A stretch of 64,000 nt of DNA from Cynocephalus volans. Its lineage: Eukaryota; Chordata; Mammalia; Dermoptera; Cynocephalidae. Of this stretch, positions 12,251-26,380 are shown piece after piece. Positions within the stretch are counted from its first letter, which is position 1. Every line of letters starts with the position of its first letter. A program made the position numbers and the translations under genes. The notes under the pieces are model-generated. The model saw nothing but the letters and a program-made list of their open reading frames with translations, ran no database searches and had not been told where the DNA came from. The DNA is taken from NCBI RefSeq assembly GCF_027409185.1, contig NC_084463.1, positions 157,953,869-158,017,868 of the forward strand, read 5' to 3'.

Positions 12251-15200
12251 GGCCAGAGGGACGAAGGCACAAGTAAACACACATGACAGGATGAGGCACA
12301 CAAGAAACCACAAAAAAAGATGCCCAGGGAGATACACAGAGGAGAGAGCTATGCTGGAGGAGCAGAGTGAGAGCCCGAGCTACACGCCAACGGGAAGATG
12401 GAGAGGCCTTCACCGCCCTTCCCCACACGCCAGCCTTGTCCTGGCCCAGCATTAAGGGCAGCAACCCCAGAATGGGCAGTCACAGGCTTCCCAGAGCCCT
12501 GGATCTGAGGGGTCTTTTGGTTCTGGGCCTCTTTGAGGCTGTGTCCCAAGGGTCAGGTATCCTGAGCTGCCTGGAATCCAGCCCACCTCTACGTGTCTCT
12601 TGGGCCCCAACAGGTGGGGGACAAGAGAATCATCCCCTTTTGCGGCTCAGCCAGCCTTAGACCCATTAGACTCCAGAGGCAGGCACTGTCGGGGCAAGCC
12701 AAGTGTTCCAACCACTGGGACATGGGATCGGACAAGCAGACCCTTGTCCCTGAGGAACAAGGAGAAACACAGGGGGAGCATCTCTTCTGAGGTCTGAGCC
12801 TCCAAATGGACCCCCAACGATGTAGCTGCCAGACCTGTTTGGAAAAAAAACATGCCCTATTCAACCCAGAGTAGAAGTGCCCAGCAATCTGAAGAGTCTA
12901 AAGTGGCATTAAGAACTTCTAAAACGCACCCAGCCAATCCTGGGTGGTACACCCCAAGGAGACAATTTCAACTTACGTGGGGTGTGTGGGTTGGGGGGTG
13001 GAATTACCAGAAAGAACAGACAAACCCGTTGCAAGACACAGGCGACATGGGCACAGCTCACAACAGACACCTGTCATGGAGGCTCCCCTACCTGTTCACC
13101 TGGTGCACGTGTATGTCCCTGAGTCTGCACCTCACCCTGCCAGTCTGGCTCGCTGTGCCCTGGAGGAGGGAGGTGCTGGCCCAGCCCACAACTCCCACCA
13201 GGAGGAAGTTTGTCCAGCCTGGCCACTCCAGCCCGCCCCTTCCCCTGGTCCCTCGCCATGTACTGGGGTTTCCTGCACACTGACCTCCAGGGCAGCCTCC
13301 CCGCCCCACCCCAGCCAACTGGCTGCTTTCTGACCGCTCTGATGCCCTTTTCCACGCATATCTTTCTCCCGCTCTCCCAGCGAGCTCTGAAGCCCCAAAG
13401 CTCCAATTCTCACTTCCAGCAGGGAGGGAGATTCTTTCGTCCTCCCCTGGCCGGGAAGGATTCATCCCCCTCCTTGTGACGGGGGACTGGGGACAGCATC
13501 ACATTCCCTAGCAGGAAATCCCCACACCTGGACACATAGGCAGGGAAGGGACAACCTTCACCCAGGACCACTGGGATTAACACACCAAATCTGAGGCTGG
13601 CTTCCCACGCGGGTAGAAGGGGTTAAGAAGAGTGCTCTGTCTGGCCTGGGGGGTGCATTACAGTTTGGGAGCTGCCTGGCCGCCCCACCCAAGGCCGGGC
13701 TCTCGGGGAGACGCTGCTCGCTCTCCCCCTAGCGGCCGGGCCACGCCAGTGCAGGGGCACGGGGCCAACCCACTCCGGCCCTGCCGCCAAAGAGCCGCCC
13801 CCAGCCCAGCCAGGACACGTAGCCGGGATCAGCTCCAGGCACTTCCCCTTCCCCCAGAACCTCCGCTTCAGCCCCCAGGGACCGGGCAGGATGCCCCTCC
13901 CTGACAGGCCATGTGCTTGCTCAGCCCGGCTCAGCCCTGCACTCCCAGGGCTGTCCTAGACCTCCCGAGAGCCTCTGGACACAAACTCCAGGGCCCGATC
14001 TGTCCCGGTCTGAGGAACTTAGGTCAGCTCTTACCTACAGCCCCTGCATGCCCACGTGAAACCTCCAGCACCGGGGCAGATTGCCATAACCATCCTCCAC
14101 CGTCCAAGCCCCACATCGCAGGAAGAGGTGACACATCCAGGCCCCCTGCAGTACAAGGACCCCCATGCACAACCAGAGGGACACCTTCTCACAGGCAATG
14201 ACACACAGAGGCTGTGACATGGGCAGTCACAGGAACACAGGGCCACAGTAGAACAACCCCTGCAATGCAGCAGTGAGGGATGCAAGACCACAAGCTACAA
14301 CAGAGAACCGAGGCCAGCAGGGAGGAAGAAGGGCTTCATCAAAACACATACATGCATTCCTGCAGGCCCTGCTGTGGCCCTCCCACGTGCCCCCACACCC
14401 CCACGGGCACACCCAGGCATGGCGGAAACTGTTCATGCTCAGGAAGGCTTGGGAACCCAGCCTGAGAGTCCAAGCCCAAGGCACCACCAGCTCCCTGGGA
14501 GCCTGGAGGAAGGGGCAGAGCCAAAGGCCCTAGACACTCACCACTGACACCGCCACTGCCGCCGCCCATGCAAAATGGCACATTCTAAACCCTCTCCAGC
14601 GGCCACCTCCCTTCCTCAAACCTAAGTGTGCACAAGCACGTGGTTAGCCCAGCTCCAGGAAAGAGACCTGGGGGCTTCCGGGAGTGGTGGGGGAGAGAGT
14701 CAGCAGCCAGGAGTCGGACTAGCTCTCCCAGTCTGCCTCTGTCAGTCCCCAGGCAGTTCCCAAGGTCTGAAGAAGGCGGTGGCCACACCCCAGAGCCCCA
14801 CACACCCCTCCACCCCCACAGCTTTGCCCCAACCTCTCAAACCAGCTCCTCAGGCTCAGGGTGGTGTGTCTGCCAGACAATTCCAACTGGAGCAAAAGAA
14901 TCCAGCCTGGTGGGCCCAGGCTCCTCTACCCAGGGCTTCCCTGGGAATGAGTGGACCCAGGGGACCTCCAGCCCTTGACTGATGCTGGCCTTCTCCCTCC
15001 ACAGGTTGCTCTCATGTCCCACCCTGGGCCATGACCTGTAGCCTTACCCCCTGAACCACGTCTGGCTGGCACAGAGTCCTAGGTTTGCAGGGTCAGCTCT
15101 TCAAGGAGTTGCCCAGACTGTATCACTGCTGTGAGCCTCAAGATAGGCAGTACTATGCCTCCTATGGCTTATGTGGCTCCCCATGTGTCCCTGTTCTCTG

Positions 15201-16299
15201 ACCAATGTCCCTGTGCATACTCTTAGGAACAAAGGCTTTAAAGAGGAACTCAGACACTCTCCAACCCCATCACCTACCAGCCACCCAGACCCTGCGTGCA
15301 TCCTCTACTAGCTCAGCTCTCATGGTCCCAGTTCTCCCACCCTCCCTCACCCCACAGTTCACAGCTCCGAGCGAAGAAGTGCCCCCTAAACCTGAGGGTC
15401 CCTTGTGCTCCCCACTCTACACACTCTACCCACTATGTGCAGCCCAGCCCCGCTTTCCCTAGGGGTGGGAGAAGGAAACTTCCCCATTCAGCTTCTCAAA
15501 GGAAGTGAGTGCCACACCCTGCCCCCGGGATTTCCCTCATTAGCAGGGGTTGAAAGTGAGATCGACTCCCCTAAATTACACCCAGCATTGGTGCAGAGCC
15601 CCTTGAATGCCTTCCAAGGCATCTCCCATCTCTCTCTCCTTCCCCCCACTCCCACACATTCCCCTATCACTACAGCCCCCCACTGCATCACTCTATCCCC
15701 CAAAAGCTGCCCAACACCTATCATGTGCCAGGTTATGCCAGGTTGTGCTAGGAAGGACGCGTTGAAGTGGATCACTGCAATCAGAGGTTGGATTCTAATG
15801 AAAAAGCCTGTTTCAAAGCCAATTATTGGGAGCCCAGCGCTGTGCTGGGGACACAGATAGAAACTCTGCCTCCCCACAAATCTGCTGCACAGAGCAGGGC
15901 ACTCAGCAGCGACTACTCGCTCGCTGGGAGCACCTCACCGCCACCCCCTGGGTGGCCAGGAGCCACATCCTGTGAGAGGCTCAAACACACACCACGCACA
16001 CGGCCCCCGACGCTCTCGTTGAGAGGAGGTGCCACAGCCGTCCCGCACCTGGTTGTCTGGGCTCAGCTAGGGCTGGGAGATACCTCGTCTGCCCCCTCCG
16101 CCCGCCTCCCGGACAAGGGGCACAGCCAGCCCTGCTCGGGCCCCACCCGTCCCTCCTGGCCAGCGCGACCAAGGGGCTGCGCTCCCACACCCGGACTCTG
16201 GCACTGCAGGGGGCTCCCAGCCCTGCCAGGGGCGGGCCAGGCCCCCGCACACTACACACCCCCTCCCTGCATGGGAAAGCCTTACATAACACAGTTCTC

Positions 16300-18350
16300 C
16301 GCACACACCCTGAGCACGCTGCCTTTGCCACCCCACGGCAGGACGTCGCCCCCGGCCCCCTCTCCTGGCGCGCACCGCTGGACTGCAGGGTTGCAGCGGG
16401 CGCAGCTAAGCCCTCCTCCTCCGCGCAGCCCTGCGCCTGCCCCTACCTCCCACACACAGCCCCTTCCCTCTCGCCTCTCCCCTTTGCCCCTCACCACTCC
16501 TCCCGAGTTCTGGTTTGAATTAGTCACCGGCTCCAACCACCACATTCCTCAGGCTGCTGGCGCCGAGCCAGGCGCTGGGGCGGGGGCCATCCCGCCCCGA
16601 CGGGTTTGGGGTGGGGGAGAGAGCGCCGCCCCTAGAGGGGAAGGGGCGGTCCCGAGGGCTGTGCCGCTGCCCAGCTCCCCTCCCCACCCACCCCAGTGCA
16701 GGAATCTCCCCAATTATGTCCCCCCCACACCCATCCCGCTGGGAGGCGCGCTGCAAACTTCCAGGTTCCGCGGCCCTAGAGGAAGAAGGGACTTTTCTGG
16801 AGCGGGGAACACGGAGGAGCAGGACTAGGGCGGGGCAGCTGGAGCGGGGCTGAGGGGACCGCCAGGAGTGAGAAAGGGAGAGGCTGGTGGTACAGAACAG
16901 GGTGCGGCCGGGAGGACTCTGGACGCGAAGTTAGGGGCGGAGTGAGCGCGCGGCGCGGGGGCGCAGGGGTGCCGGGAGGGGCCGGGGGGTCGCGACGGCG
17001 ATCTCGGAAACTTCTCCAGTAAACACGGAATATAAACGGAGCCGCGCGCTGAGCCACCGCCCCATGGAGAGAGAGGGGGTGGGACAGGGGCCACCGGGCC
17101 AAGAACGAGGCGCCTTGCAGAGCAGTAGGACCCACCAGCCACCCTGGAGAGAAACAGGAATGGAGCAAAGCACACTTCGGAGCGATTTTCCAACTTTGCC
17201 CAACTTGCGCCCCAACTCCGGGGGGCAGAACTCCGCTCCCAGGGCGCAACGCGTCGCCTCCCCAGGTGGCCCCGGGCAGCTCAAGTTGCTCCTGTTTGAA
17301 TCCTCACAGTGACACCCCCAGCCCACCGCGCCTCGCCCGAGCCCCGCAATCCACCTCCTCCCACCCGTTCTCGGTGCCCCGGCCCCCGACGGCGCCAGGA
17401 TGCGTCCGGCGCCCGTACCTGCGCGCTCAGCCCCAGGGCACAGCCATAGTCGGCCTGGGGCCCGAGGTCGCGGTGCTGCGGCTGCTGGCGGCGCGAGCCC
17501 CGGTCGGGGCGGGTCCGGCAGGGCGGGCGGCGCAGTCCCCGCGGCAGAGCTGCTCCGAGTGGCCGGGCCCCCGCGCGCGGAGGCGGCTCTTGTAACTCCG
17601 GCTCGGGCGGGCGGGTCTGCCCCAAGCTGTGGGGAGAGGGCGGGGCCGGGCGGGGCCGAGCGGAGCTGGGACGAGCCAGCGGGGCCGACAGTGGAGGGAC
17701 CCGGGACTGGGCTGCTGGGGGAGAGGAGGGGCGGGGGACCAGGGGCCGCCTTCCCTCCCCCCGATCCATTGCCCCCTGTCCTGTCCCGGGCCTGGCGCTA
17801 TCCTCCAATGTGTGCAACATGTGGCTTCACGGCCAAAAAACTCCTGGAAGCCCCCTGGGGCTCATCCTCACAGCTGGAACTGCGAATCAACCCGTTTTGC
17901 AGAAAGAGCCAAGAGGCTCGGATAGCGGACGGGGACTTGGGTGATTCAGCCGCGACTCCAGCCTGAGACTGACCTTTGAGTTTTCTCCCTACGTAGGCAG
18001 CCACCTCAAACCCCAGGCCCCACACTCCGCTTGGTTCCCAAGCTCCGGGCAGCCGCGCCCATCTCTCGCCTCCCCTCTTTCTGGGGGCCCCTCGGCCCCT
18101 CCCCCACAGAACGGGCTCAGGGACGCTGGCCCCACCCCCGAGAGTCAGGGGCACAGCGCCCCCACGCACCGCGGGGCTGCGGCCGCCGCTGCGAGGAGAC
18201 TGGAACGGGGCCTGCAGCCCTTGCAGGAGCAGAGCGGGCCGCCCGCCTTCCTCCCCAGAATCCCTGAGAAGCCCGGACTTTGGTCTGCCTCCCATCCCTT
18301 CCCCTCGCCCCCTTCCGCGCCCTTCCCCTCCCAACCCGCCTTGCAGGACG
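16300..18350. promoter_or_regulatory. AHNAK: CpG-rich region, probable AHNAK promoter
   Basis: A long GC- and CpG-rich block contrasts with its flanks. It contains GC boxes (GGGCGGGGCC type) around 17638-17665. It lies 10 kb upstream of the AHNAK ATG exon and includes a good minus-strand splice donor at 17418. The promoter role is inferred from composition and position; transcription start sites cannot be read from sequence alone. Confidence 0.6.
17419..17640 (-). other. AHNAK: Probable AHNAK non-coding first exon (5'UTR)
   Basis: On the minus strand, GCGCAG is followed by GTACGGGCG, a plausible donor with the exon ending at 17419. It sits inside the CpG island just downstream of GC boxes. 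Because the ATG exon appears to begin at its own start codon, an upstream non-coding exon is required, and this is the best candidate. The 5' boundary (~17640) is a guess. Confidence 0.4.
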
Positions 18351-20194
18351 CTGTTTCCCAGTTTACAACCATTTCCCACAGCCACTTCTAACTACATGGA
18401 GATTTTATTAAACGCTTAATGATGGGGTGCAGCGGCCTTCTGGCTACACACCCCCCTTCTCTTCTCCTCTGTGAATCCTCCAGTGCTCCCTTCTAGATGG
18501 CTGCCCACTGCCCACTCCAAGCCAGTTTTCCTTCCTCCCCAAATGCTGGGGAAGGGAGACCCCGGTCTGGGGAACTGAGAAGACCTGGCCCGAGGCAGGA
18601 GCGGCCTCCTCGCTGCAAGATCACGAGTGGGCTGGGGCCGAGACCAGCAGCCCTGTCCTCCGAAATGCCGAACATGTTTACAGGCTAAAAATACCCAGCA
18701 GCCAACACTGCTGCCAGCCCTGGGGGCCGTGTCCAGGTCCAGTTACTGCACAGGGTGCAGGCGTGGGGGAGGGAAGAGCTAGCAAATGGAGCCCGCGACA
18801 TGCAGACACTCACATAATGGATACAGAAAGGTGGAGACGCAGGTATAGACGTTCAGACAGGCGTAGACATGCAGAGACGCATAGACAAGGCAGAGACTTG
18901 GGCACCAGTATCCTCTCTCTCTCTCTGTCTCACACACACACACGCAGGTACCCAGATAGTGACTCAATCCCATGGCAAAGGCAGTCCCACCACACACATC
19001 ACAAGCACATAGACCCAGACTTTCCAAAGGATCCTCTCCTCCCGCATTTTGTGTTGCAGCCCTTTCCAAGCACCCACCTTAAAGAAAAAAATCTAAACTT
19101 TTAAACTTTAGGACACTTTTAAAAAATTAAAACCACAAGGCAAGGGGTGGGGAAAAAAAATTAAAACCACAATCTAATTATTTCCTTTATCAATGGCTTT
19201 TAAATTTTTTTAATGGCTTTTAAATTTTATTTCATTTTAAATAATGTGTATTCAGCTTTTTAAATATAGATCAAGAATAAGATAAAATAAAGTGGCCTGT
19301 AATCCTACAAGCCAGATAATCCCCATTGACATTTTTTGAATAAAACCGATACCTCCATGTGGTGAAGAATTTAAACAATAGAGAAAGGTAGAGGAATAAA
19401 AAGTCAACATCCTCTTCCTCCCCTACCCTAGGCCTTCTACCCCAAAGTAACCACTGTTAACAGTTTACCAAAGGATTTTTAACTTTATGAAAGGAATCAT
19501 CTTTTGATTTGATGAAAGAGCAAGTTTCCCCAGTGCATATTAAAATGGGAGTTGATTGACACCGAGGTTTTCAGAAAGATAGCTGTGATGTGACATATGC
19601 CACGAAGAAACAGGATATATATCTGCATAAAGGACAGTGGTGGCTTGGAGGGAGGGGCTGGGGCAGGAAAAGAAGAGGGGGAGCGTGTGCATGCCGTGTT
19701 CGCCTCGGCTTGCTGGGCCAGCCCCCCAGGAGTGAAAGAACAGAGGCAAGCGTCCTGGGCTCGGGGCCAGCTTATCTGCCCCATTGTTTGTTCTGACCGC
19801 CCTCTAGATCAACAGAGAAGAAAGCAGGAGGGAGAGGCTGGTTTTCAAAGTCACAAAGCAGGGATCACTGTCCAGGTACTTCATTTGGGGGAGATTGTCA
19901 AGATTACCTGGTGGAGGATGGCTCTGGGGACTGGTTACTGTCCCATTGCAGGCTGGGAGGGTAGAGAAGGAATAACCTCAATGCCGCCCCCTAAAAACCA
20001 CGATCAGTCTTGCTGGCCGAAACCAGAGCTGGGGGTTCCTAAGTCAGCCTCCTCAACCCAGGGTAGGGGAGTATTTTTTAAAGTTTTCAATGGTGTAAGT
20101 GCAGACACACTTTTAGAAATTTCTGCCAACTCTTCTCTTTCTGTCCACTGCTGTAAGCCTCCCTCCCACCCACCCAAGCTACCTTAATGTTGAT

Positions 20195-20321
20195 TGTGTC
20201 TGACCCTGCAGCAGGTACTTTCATATGCTAGCTCAGTGAGGAAATCTCAGAGAGGGTTAGTGATTTACCTGAAGTCACACAGCTCACAAAAGTAGGAATC
20301 AAAGCTCCCTCTAGCATTTTC
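20195..20321 (-). repeat. MIR SINE fragment
   Basis: Reverse MIR (GAGGAAATCTCAGAGAGGGT, GAAGTCACACAGCT), interrupted on the right by the tRNA-Ile SINE. Confidence 0.65.
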
Positions 20322-20437
20322 TTTTTTTTTTTTTTTGTCTTTGGATATGTCTTTTATTTATTTAGGTGGCTGGCCAGTGTGGGGATCCGAACCTGTGACC
20401 TTGGTCTTTTAAGGCTGCACTCGAACCAACTGAGGGC
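20322..20437 (-). mobile_element. tRNA-Ile-derived SINE, monomer
   Basis: A T-run followed by the reverse complement of the tRNA-Ile core (GGCTGGCCAGTGTGGGGATC, GACCTTGGTC, CAACTGAGG). More diverged than the other copies. Confidence 0.85.
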
Positions 20438-23400
20438 AGTGACTTTTTTTCTCTGCTGTATGCCCCATGCCTAGAGCAGTGGCTGACACATAGCAATCCC
20501 TCAAGAACATGTTTTAAGCAAATGAATGAATGAGCAGATATAACTGGCCTCAAGGCTTTTGCTCTTTCCATAACAGCATCCTGTATCCCATGCTGTCCTG
20601 TATCCCATGCTGTCCTGTCCCAGCTTCCCCTGGCCTCAGCCCCCAGAAAGCAATTCCCCGACTTGCAGGTCTCTTGCCAAGCTGCACAGCATTTATTGTA
20701 GTCCTATGCTTTGAGAAAATTGGAAGTTATCTTTTCTACCATGTCCTTTACATTGCTACCTGCCCCCACTCCACACACACATAATTTTTTTAGTTATAAG
20801 GAGTTCTCGTTGGTGTCAACATTGTGAAGAAAAACCTTTGCCTTTGACAGAAACTCCCCTGTCGAAATAAATGCCATCCTCTTATGCACCGGGATAAGGG
20901 AGGAAGTCAGCCCTCCCTCTGGCACTTGACCACCCTTCAGAGGTGTCCTCCAGACTCACTGGCAAAGCTAGGTGAGCTCTAGGACTTGTCATCACAGGGA
21001 TACCCCAGCTTCCCCAGAAGTGACGCTCCCTCCCCGGGGGTTCCCTGATGTGTTTGTGTTGTATGTGTGTGATGAACCTTGGGCTCCTCTGTTACCAGGC
21101 AACCATGCCTGTTTTGTTCCTATTATGCCTGTTTCCATAGCAACCACCAAGGGGAGCTCTGTGGGCAGGCCCCTGGCCAAGGGGATTCCCCTTCCCCTCC
21201 CTTCTTGCCACAGTCCCCTTTTCTGAAATCAGCATGTTACAGGGAAGAAATGAGGTCTGCTGTGCGAATGGTAATCTCAGCTTTTAAACTCTGATCCCAG
21301 AAAGGAAGTGAGGTGTGCTTGCAGTCTCTTCAGAAGCAGATGCAGACTCTCCCTCCTCAGGGTCCTTTTGCATGACATCCTTAGAAGTAGAGAAATGACT
21401 GTTCACCCTTCTTAGCACCATCCAGGATGCCCACACCTCACCTCCACCCCATGCCCACACCACGCAGCCCAGGGATTAGCACCCCTGCCGAGCAGGCTCT
21501 TGTCTGTTCACTTTCATTACTCCCTAACTTGTCTGCCCCAGCCAAACAGCAAACCTATTGGATGACTCTGAAATCCAAATATTCTTTCCTAAGCAATCCT
21601 CAAACCCCAAACCCTAACCCAAAATATGAAGCTAAATAAAATCATCCTTCCCCATCTCAATTCAAATCCCAGCCTGTATTTAAAACCTCAAGCTTGGCAG
21701 GGTGGGGTAGTGGCCGTAAAAATACAAATAAATAAAATAAAAACTCAAGCTTCAAATAAGTAGTTCCTGAATTACTCAGATCAGACAGCGCGATACCCGG
21801 AAACCCTCCATTACACTCAGTCCTAATGAAATCTTCAGGCCCGAGCAGAACCAAGGTTAAAAGCTAATTAGACAACAGGAGACACGGGGCTCTGTCTGCA
21901 GAGTACAGAGTCTGGGAAGAAAAACAGCAAAGAAAGACCGTCCAGGCAGAAGAAAAAGAAGGGACGTAGCTGGGGACAGGAGGCTGGATTCCAAGCGGCA
22001 GTGAGGTGGTGAGCTGTGGGTGCGTGGGGACACTATGGGAGCAATAAGGTAATAGGAGATGGGGACCCAAGATAAAGGAAAAGAAGTGGCAAAACATGAT
22101 TGCACGAGGCTGTGAAGGAAGGAGGGAGGGAGAGAGAGAAAACAGAAGAGCTCAGAACTGAGCAGGGGCCTGGGCGGGCTGAGTTGTAAACAGGAGCTGA
22201 GGGCGGGAGCCAGAATGAACAGAGCAGCCAACGCCCCAGCCAGCTCCCCTCCTAGCAGGAGCAGGGAGGGAGGGCCGAGAAAGAGGGGACACCAGCCTCC
22301 TTGCCCCTTCCTTGGAAGCTGCTTTTCTCCTGTCCTTTCCCCAGATTGCCAGGGAAGGGGAGACCAGCCCGGGTCCTCCCTCCTCTGCTTATGCTTGCCC
22401 AAGTCCAGTTTGAGATCAGGCTGAGCAGGGGAGGGCCCAGGCTGTCCAGAGCCTGAGTCACCACATAGTTGAGGTTCCTGTCGCTCGAAGTCCCGCCTCT
22501 GCTACACCCTGTGCCCTCTGCCTGCCCCAGGACTGGGATTGCTCTGGCTGCTCCTGCCCCAGGACTGGCTCCACTCCTCTGCTCCTCACCTGAGTTCTGG
22601 CTGCTGGAGGCCTTTAGAGAACCCCCTCTCCCTGCCCTCCAAAACCCGGTGTGCCGTGTCCACCATATTTATTCCTCACCTTTTGTGGGAAGCACCTCCT
22701 GCCTGTCTTAGGAGCAAAAGTGACTCAGTGAGTAGCTGCAAGAACTGTGGAAAGACTTGATCGCACCCTTGATAAGTCACTTCCCTTCTCTGGGCTCGTT
22801 TCCTCATGGGTAAATTAAGGGATTGCTTGAGATGGTCTGTCTGACAGTCCCTGCATAAGGCACATTCTGTGAGTCTGAGTCAAAGAGAATGGATAGTTAC
22901 TGTTGAAGAGTGAGATAAGAGGGGTGTGTCTGCTAACCCCTGTCCTAACACTAGGAGTGAGTGGGGTGGGGCAGGGCAGGGCCAGGCACAGGCACTGCCA
23001 CCATAGGGCAGCCAACACCCTAGGCAACTTGTTGACTCAGGTCCCACATGGAGAAGGATTGGCCAGAAAGCACCCTGTGGCTTCCCTGTGACTCAGGGGA
23101 AATGCGGATCTCCCTAAAGAATGACTGGCCAGGGTCCCGCTATAACCAGCTCTCATATCTAGAAAGTCTTCAATACTAGGGCAGCCTCCGCTTACTGGGG
23201 CGGGTGCCCTAAGCTCATCATTCTGCCTCCCTGGCCTGCTCAGCTGCTTCCACCCCTCCAACCCCAAATTTGGCAACCCTTCTTCCAACTCTAGTGCTCC
23301 TCACCCTCTAGCAGCTCCCCCTGCCCTGCCTCATTCCCTCATTTACCCCATGGCTCTGCCTGACCTCACTATCCACCCCCATCCTGGCAGGGCCAGCCAG

Positions 23401-26225
23401 ATGATTGCAAAAGGGCTGAACCAGCGGAGAGGCCTTCACATGACAGCTGTTCCTGCTGCAGAGGGGAGGGGGCAGCTGGGAGTAGAGGCACATTCCCTTG
23501 GAGATCGTATCAGAAATAGCCCCAAACCCCAACTAACTATCCAGCCCTGAGCTGCATACCACCCATTGCGTAAAAAAGGTAGGGTCAACAGGCTCCCCAG
23601 GGAATCCTGAGGAAATTAGGAAAATAAAAAGGGAGGGGGTGAGGGGAGGGGGCTACAGGAATGAAAAGAGCCCAGGAGCACTGGAAGATGGAGCTCACCA
23701 GGGGCATCTTTCCCTCTGGACCAGTACCACCTGCCCAAGATATTCTACCTCTTATGACAGGTTCAAGCGAATGAAGTGTTTCTCTCCAGCAACCCCCATC
23801 CCCCACACCCCCCATCCCTTGCATGCTGAGGCACTGGGACACCCCAGTAATTCCACTGGAGTAAAATGACAGCCTACTCTGGGAGCCATGCCAGCCTGAT
23901 TAGAGCAAACAGACAAGAGCAGGTGGCATAGTTTCTCTAACCTTTCAGGAGCGCCAGTATTTCAGTCCCACAGCATTAGAGGAAGAACAGGGTGGGCACC
24001 CCCGAATTACATTCAAACACACAGAGGACCAAAGTTACTGGGGGAAGTTACAGCGCCCTATAGGTGCACTGGTGGCGGGAGGTTACAGCCACCCAGGAAA
24101 ATCCATTTGATGTGTGTGGAGGGAAAGTTCTGGGTTCTGAGGACAAAGAGTCCCGGTTGTCATGAAAACCACAGTATTAATTTCAGAAATGAATGACCGG
24201 GTGGAGCCTCCAAAGCACTTTATTCCTCTCCCTTCAACATTCTAGACCCTCCCCCCACCTCTCAAAAGAGGAAGTGGCACATTTGGGGCATGTGGGCAGC
24301 TGGTGGGATGGGTCTGACCCGCGAGAGCAGCAGCTGTCCAGCTCCAGCTCAAAGCAGGACATGAAAACAAGACAATAATGTAGGTCTTTCTTGGAAGAAC
24401 TTTAAAGACTTTTAACTTTTTAATAAGTGACTTAAGCAGATGTGCCAACAAAGCTAAAATGAATAGCTGCTCATAACCAGTATCTACTGGGTTATTTACA
24501 CACTAAACCAAGCCGTTCCCCTTCACACTTCAGGTTCTGTAAAGATATTATCTGAGTCAACTGGAACTCAGAGTCCCAACCCCCTCTTCCAGTTTCTTTC
24601 AACGTCCCTTTGTGAAAGCTGAGATTTTGCCCCATAAGTGGATAAAATAGCCTCCTTCTACCATTTTACCCATTTTCCCAGATTACGCTGTTCTCAGCCC
24701 CTGATCCATTCACAAGAGCCCCTTCCCTTTCCACCCCTTGACCCCCAGCCTCTGCTGGCGCGTGCTGTACTGCGAGTGCCAGAAACGCCAGCTCTAGGTG
24801 GTGCTCGGGTGACACAAGCCTCCTTGGCACGCAGAGAAGACTGCCCAGCAACCAGAGACACAAGCTCCACAAGTGCAGACTAACTAGCTGGAGAAGGGAA
24901 AGGCCAGGCGCTAGCAAACTGCGGGGGGTCCTGCCGGATCCAGGAGGACTTTCCAGGAGGACACAAGTCCTAAGTCCTGAGCCGGTGCAGTGTGGTGACT
25001 CAGGCCTCCTCGGGGCAGGGCGGGGACAGGAGGAACTCCAGATGTGCTTGCCCTCTTTCCTGAACACCATCTGCCACTAGAAACTTCCTGTTAACCTCTT
25101 CCCTGCCCACCAGAGCAGGGTTGAGGCCCTCCCATCCCACTCCCTGTTAGAGGCCAGTGTTCCTAAGGCCACAACTCCTTCCCCTCCAGTCTCCTCCCTC
25201 CCCTCCTGCTTGTGGGTACTGGCCTTCCCCCAAGCGTAGGCCTGGCCTCATCCAACAACCTGGCCACCCTCGCTCTGCACCAAACCACCACGGCTAGAGG
25301 CATGGGAGGCAGGATGTACAGATGAGTCACTCTTCCTGCAGGCTCAGGGGCAGGCCAGGAGGTGGGGGTTCCAGGCCCCCCAGCCCAGACCCACCCATTC
25401 TTCATGGGCTGTGCTGCTGCCTAAGCAATAGCCCACCCAGCAGAACCCCACCCTCTTCCACAGTTGGGCCTCATTCCCAGGCCTGCCCCTCAAACCTAAA
25501 TCTACTTGCACAACATGTCCTCTCCTGCCTGAATCTTCAGCGACTGGGAATAAAGGAGACACCATGAAGGTAGTGAAGATTTACACAAGCTAAAATGGGG
25601 GTGTGGTGGGAAACGGAATTTGGGGAGAAGTCTGACAGGTTCAGTGAAGCCCCAGTAACAAGCTAAGGGCACACCCCAAACCAGCATCTGGCACTGTCAG
25701 ATCCTACCTAAGAGGAACCCAGCATGTTCAAAAGACAGGTATCAAGTTTGGATCCAACTCAACATGAGCTGCCAGGGAGCAAAGTCAGAGCAAGAACCAA
25801 CCCATCCTCACCCATCTGGATTCCAAACCACAACTCCTCTCTGCCTACTCGTTCACAGAACCCCAACAGCAGGTTAAAGCGCTAGCTGTAGATTACAGCC
25901 CTATCTCCTCCCAAGCCAAGAGCCCTCTTCCTTGCCTGGACTAAGGGATGAGATGAAAAAAAACTATACATAAAACCATAAGCTGGAGACCAAGGCAGCC
26001 ACGACTGTATAAACATGCCTCAAAACGTGAATCAACCTAGAGGTTTCCGATTTCAGCTGAGCTGTTAACTTTACACAGTGATCTTCAATCCTCTTCAGAA
26101 AAGACAGAGGAATAAAAAGAATCTCTGAAGAGGGCATAATAAAAATTAAAGCTCAAAGGAGAAAAAATAGTAACCACTGATCTCAGCAGGATATTAGAAG
26201 ACAATTATGACCACTCTACATTCTA

Positions 26226-26380
26226 GGAGGCAGCAGGGCATGTTAGAGCACATACCTCAGTGACACCCACTGCTGGGTTCAAGACCCTGCCTCTTACACT
26301 TGAGATGTCTCTGAACCTCCACTTCCTTATTAGAAAGCAGGGGTACCACCAGAGCTAATACACAGTCAGGTAAGGACCCA
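26226..26380 (+). repeat. MIR-like fragment
   Basis: Forward, diverged MIR core (GCTGGGTTCAAGACCCTGCC, CTCTGAACCTCCACTTCC). Confidence 0.5.

Larger units (their letters stand above)
7466..17418 (-). other. AHNAK: AHNAK long 5' intron region with old repeats
   Basis: About 10 kb lies between the ATG exon and the probable first exon. I see no conserved coding exon here. It contains MIR copies, one MER5A, one tRNA-Ile SINE and GC-rich but unconserved sequence. A donor-like site on the minus strand near 14028-14036 (CTGTAG then GTAAGAGCT) could belong to an additional 5'UTR exon, but nothing else supports one. Confidence 0.5.

Noticed and set aside
15767-16828. 353-codon plus-strand open frame upstream of AHNAK
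   Set aside because: Pro/Ser/Arg-rich low-complexity translation inside GC-rich DNA with no recognisable domain. Probably chance.
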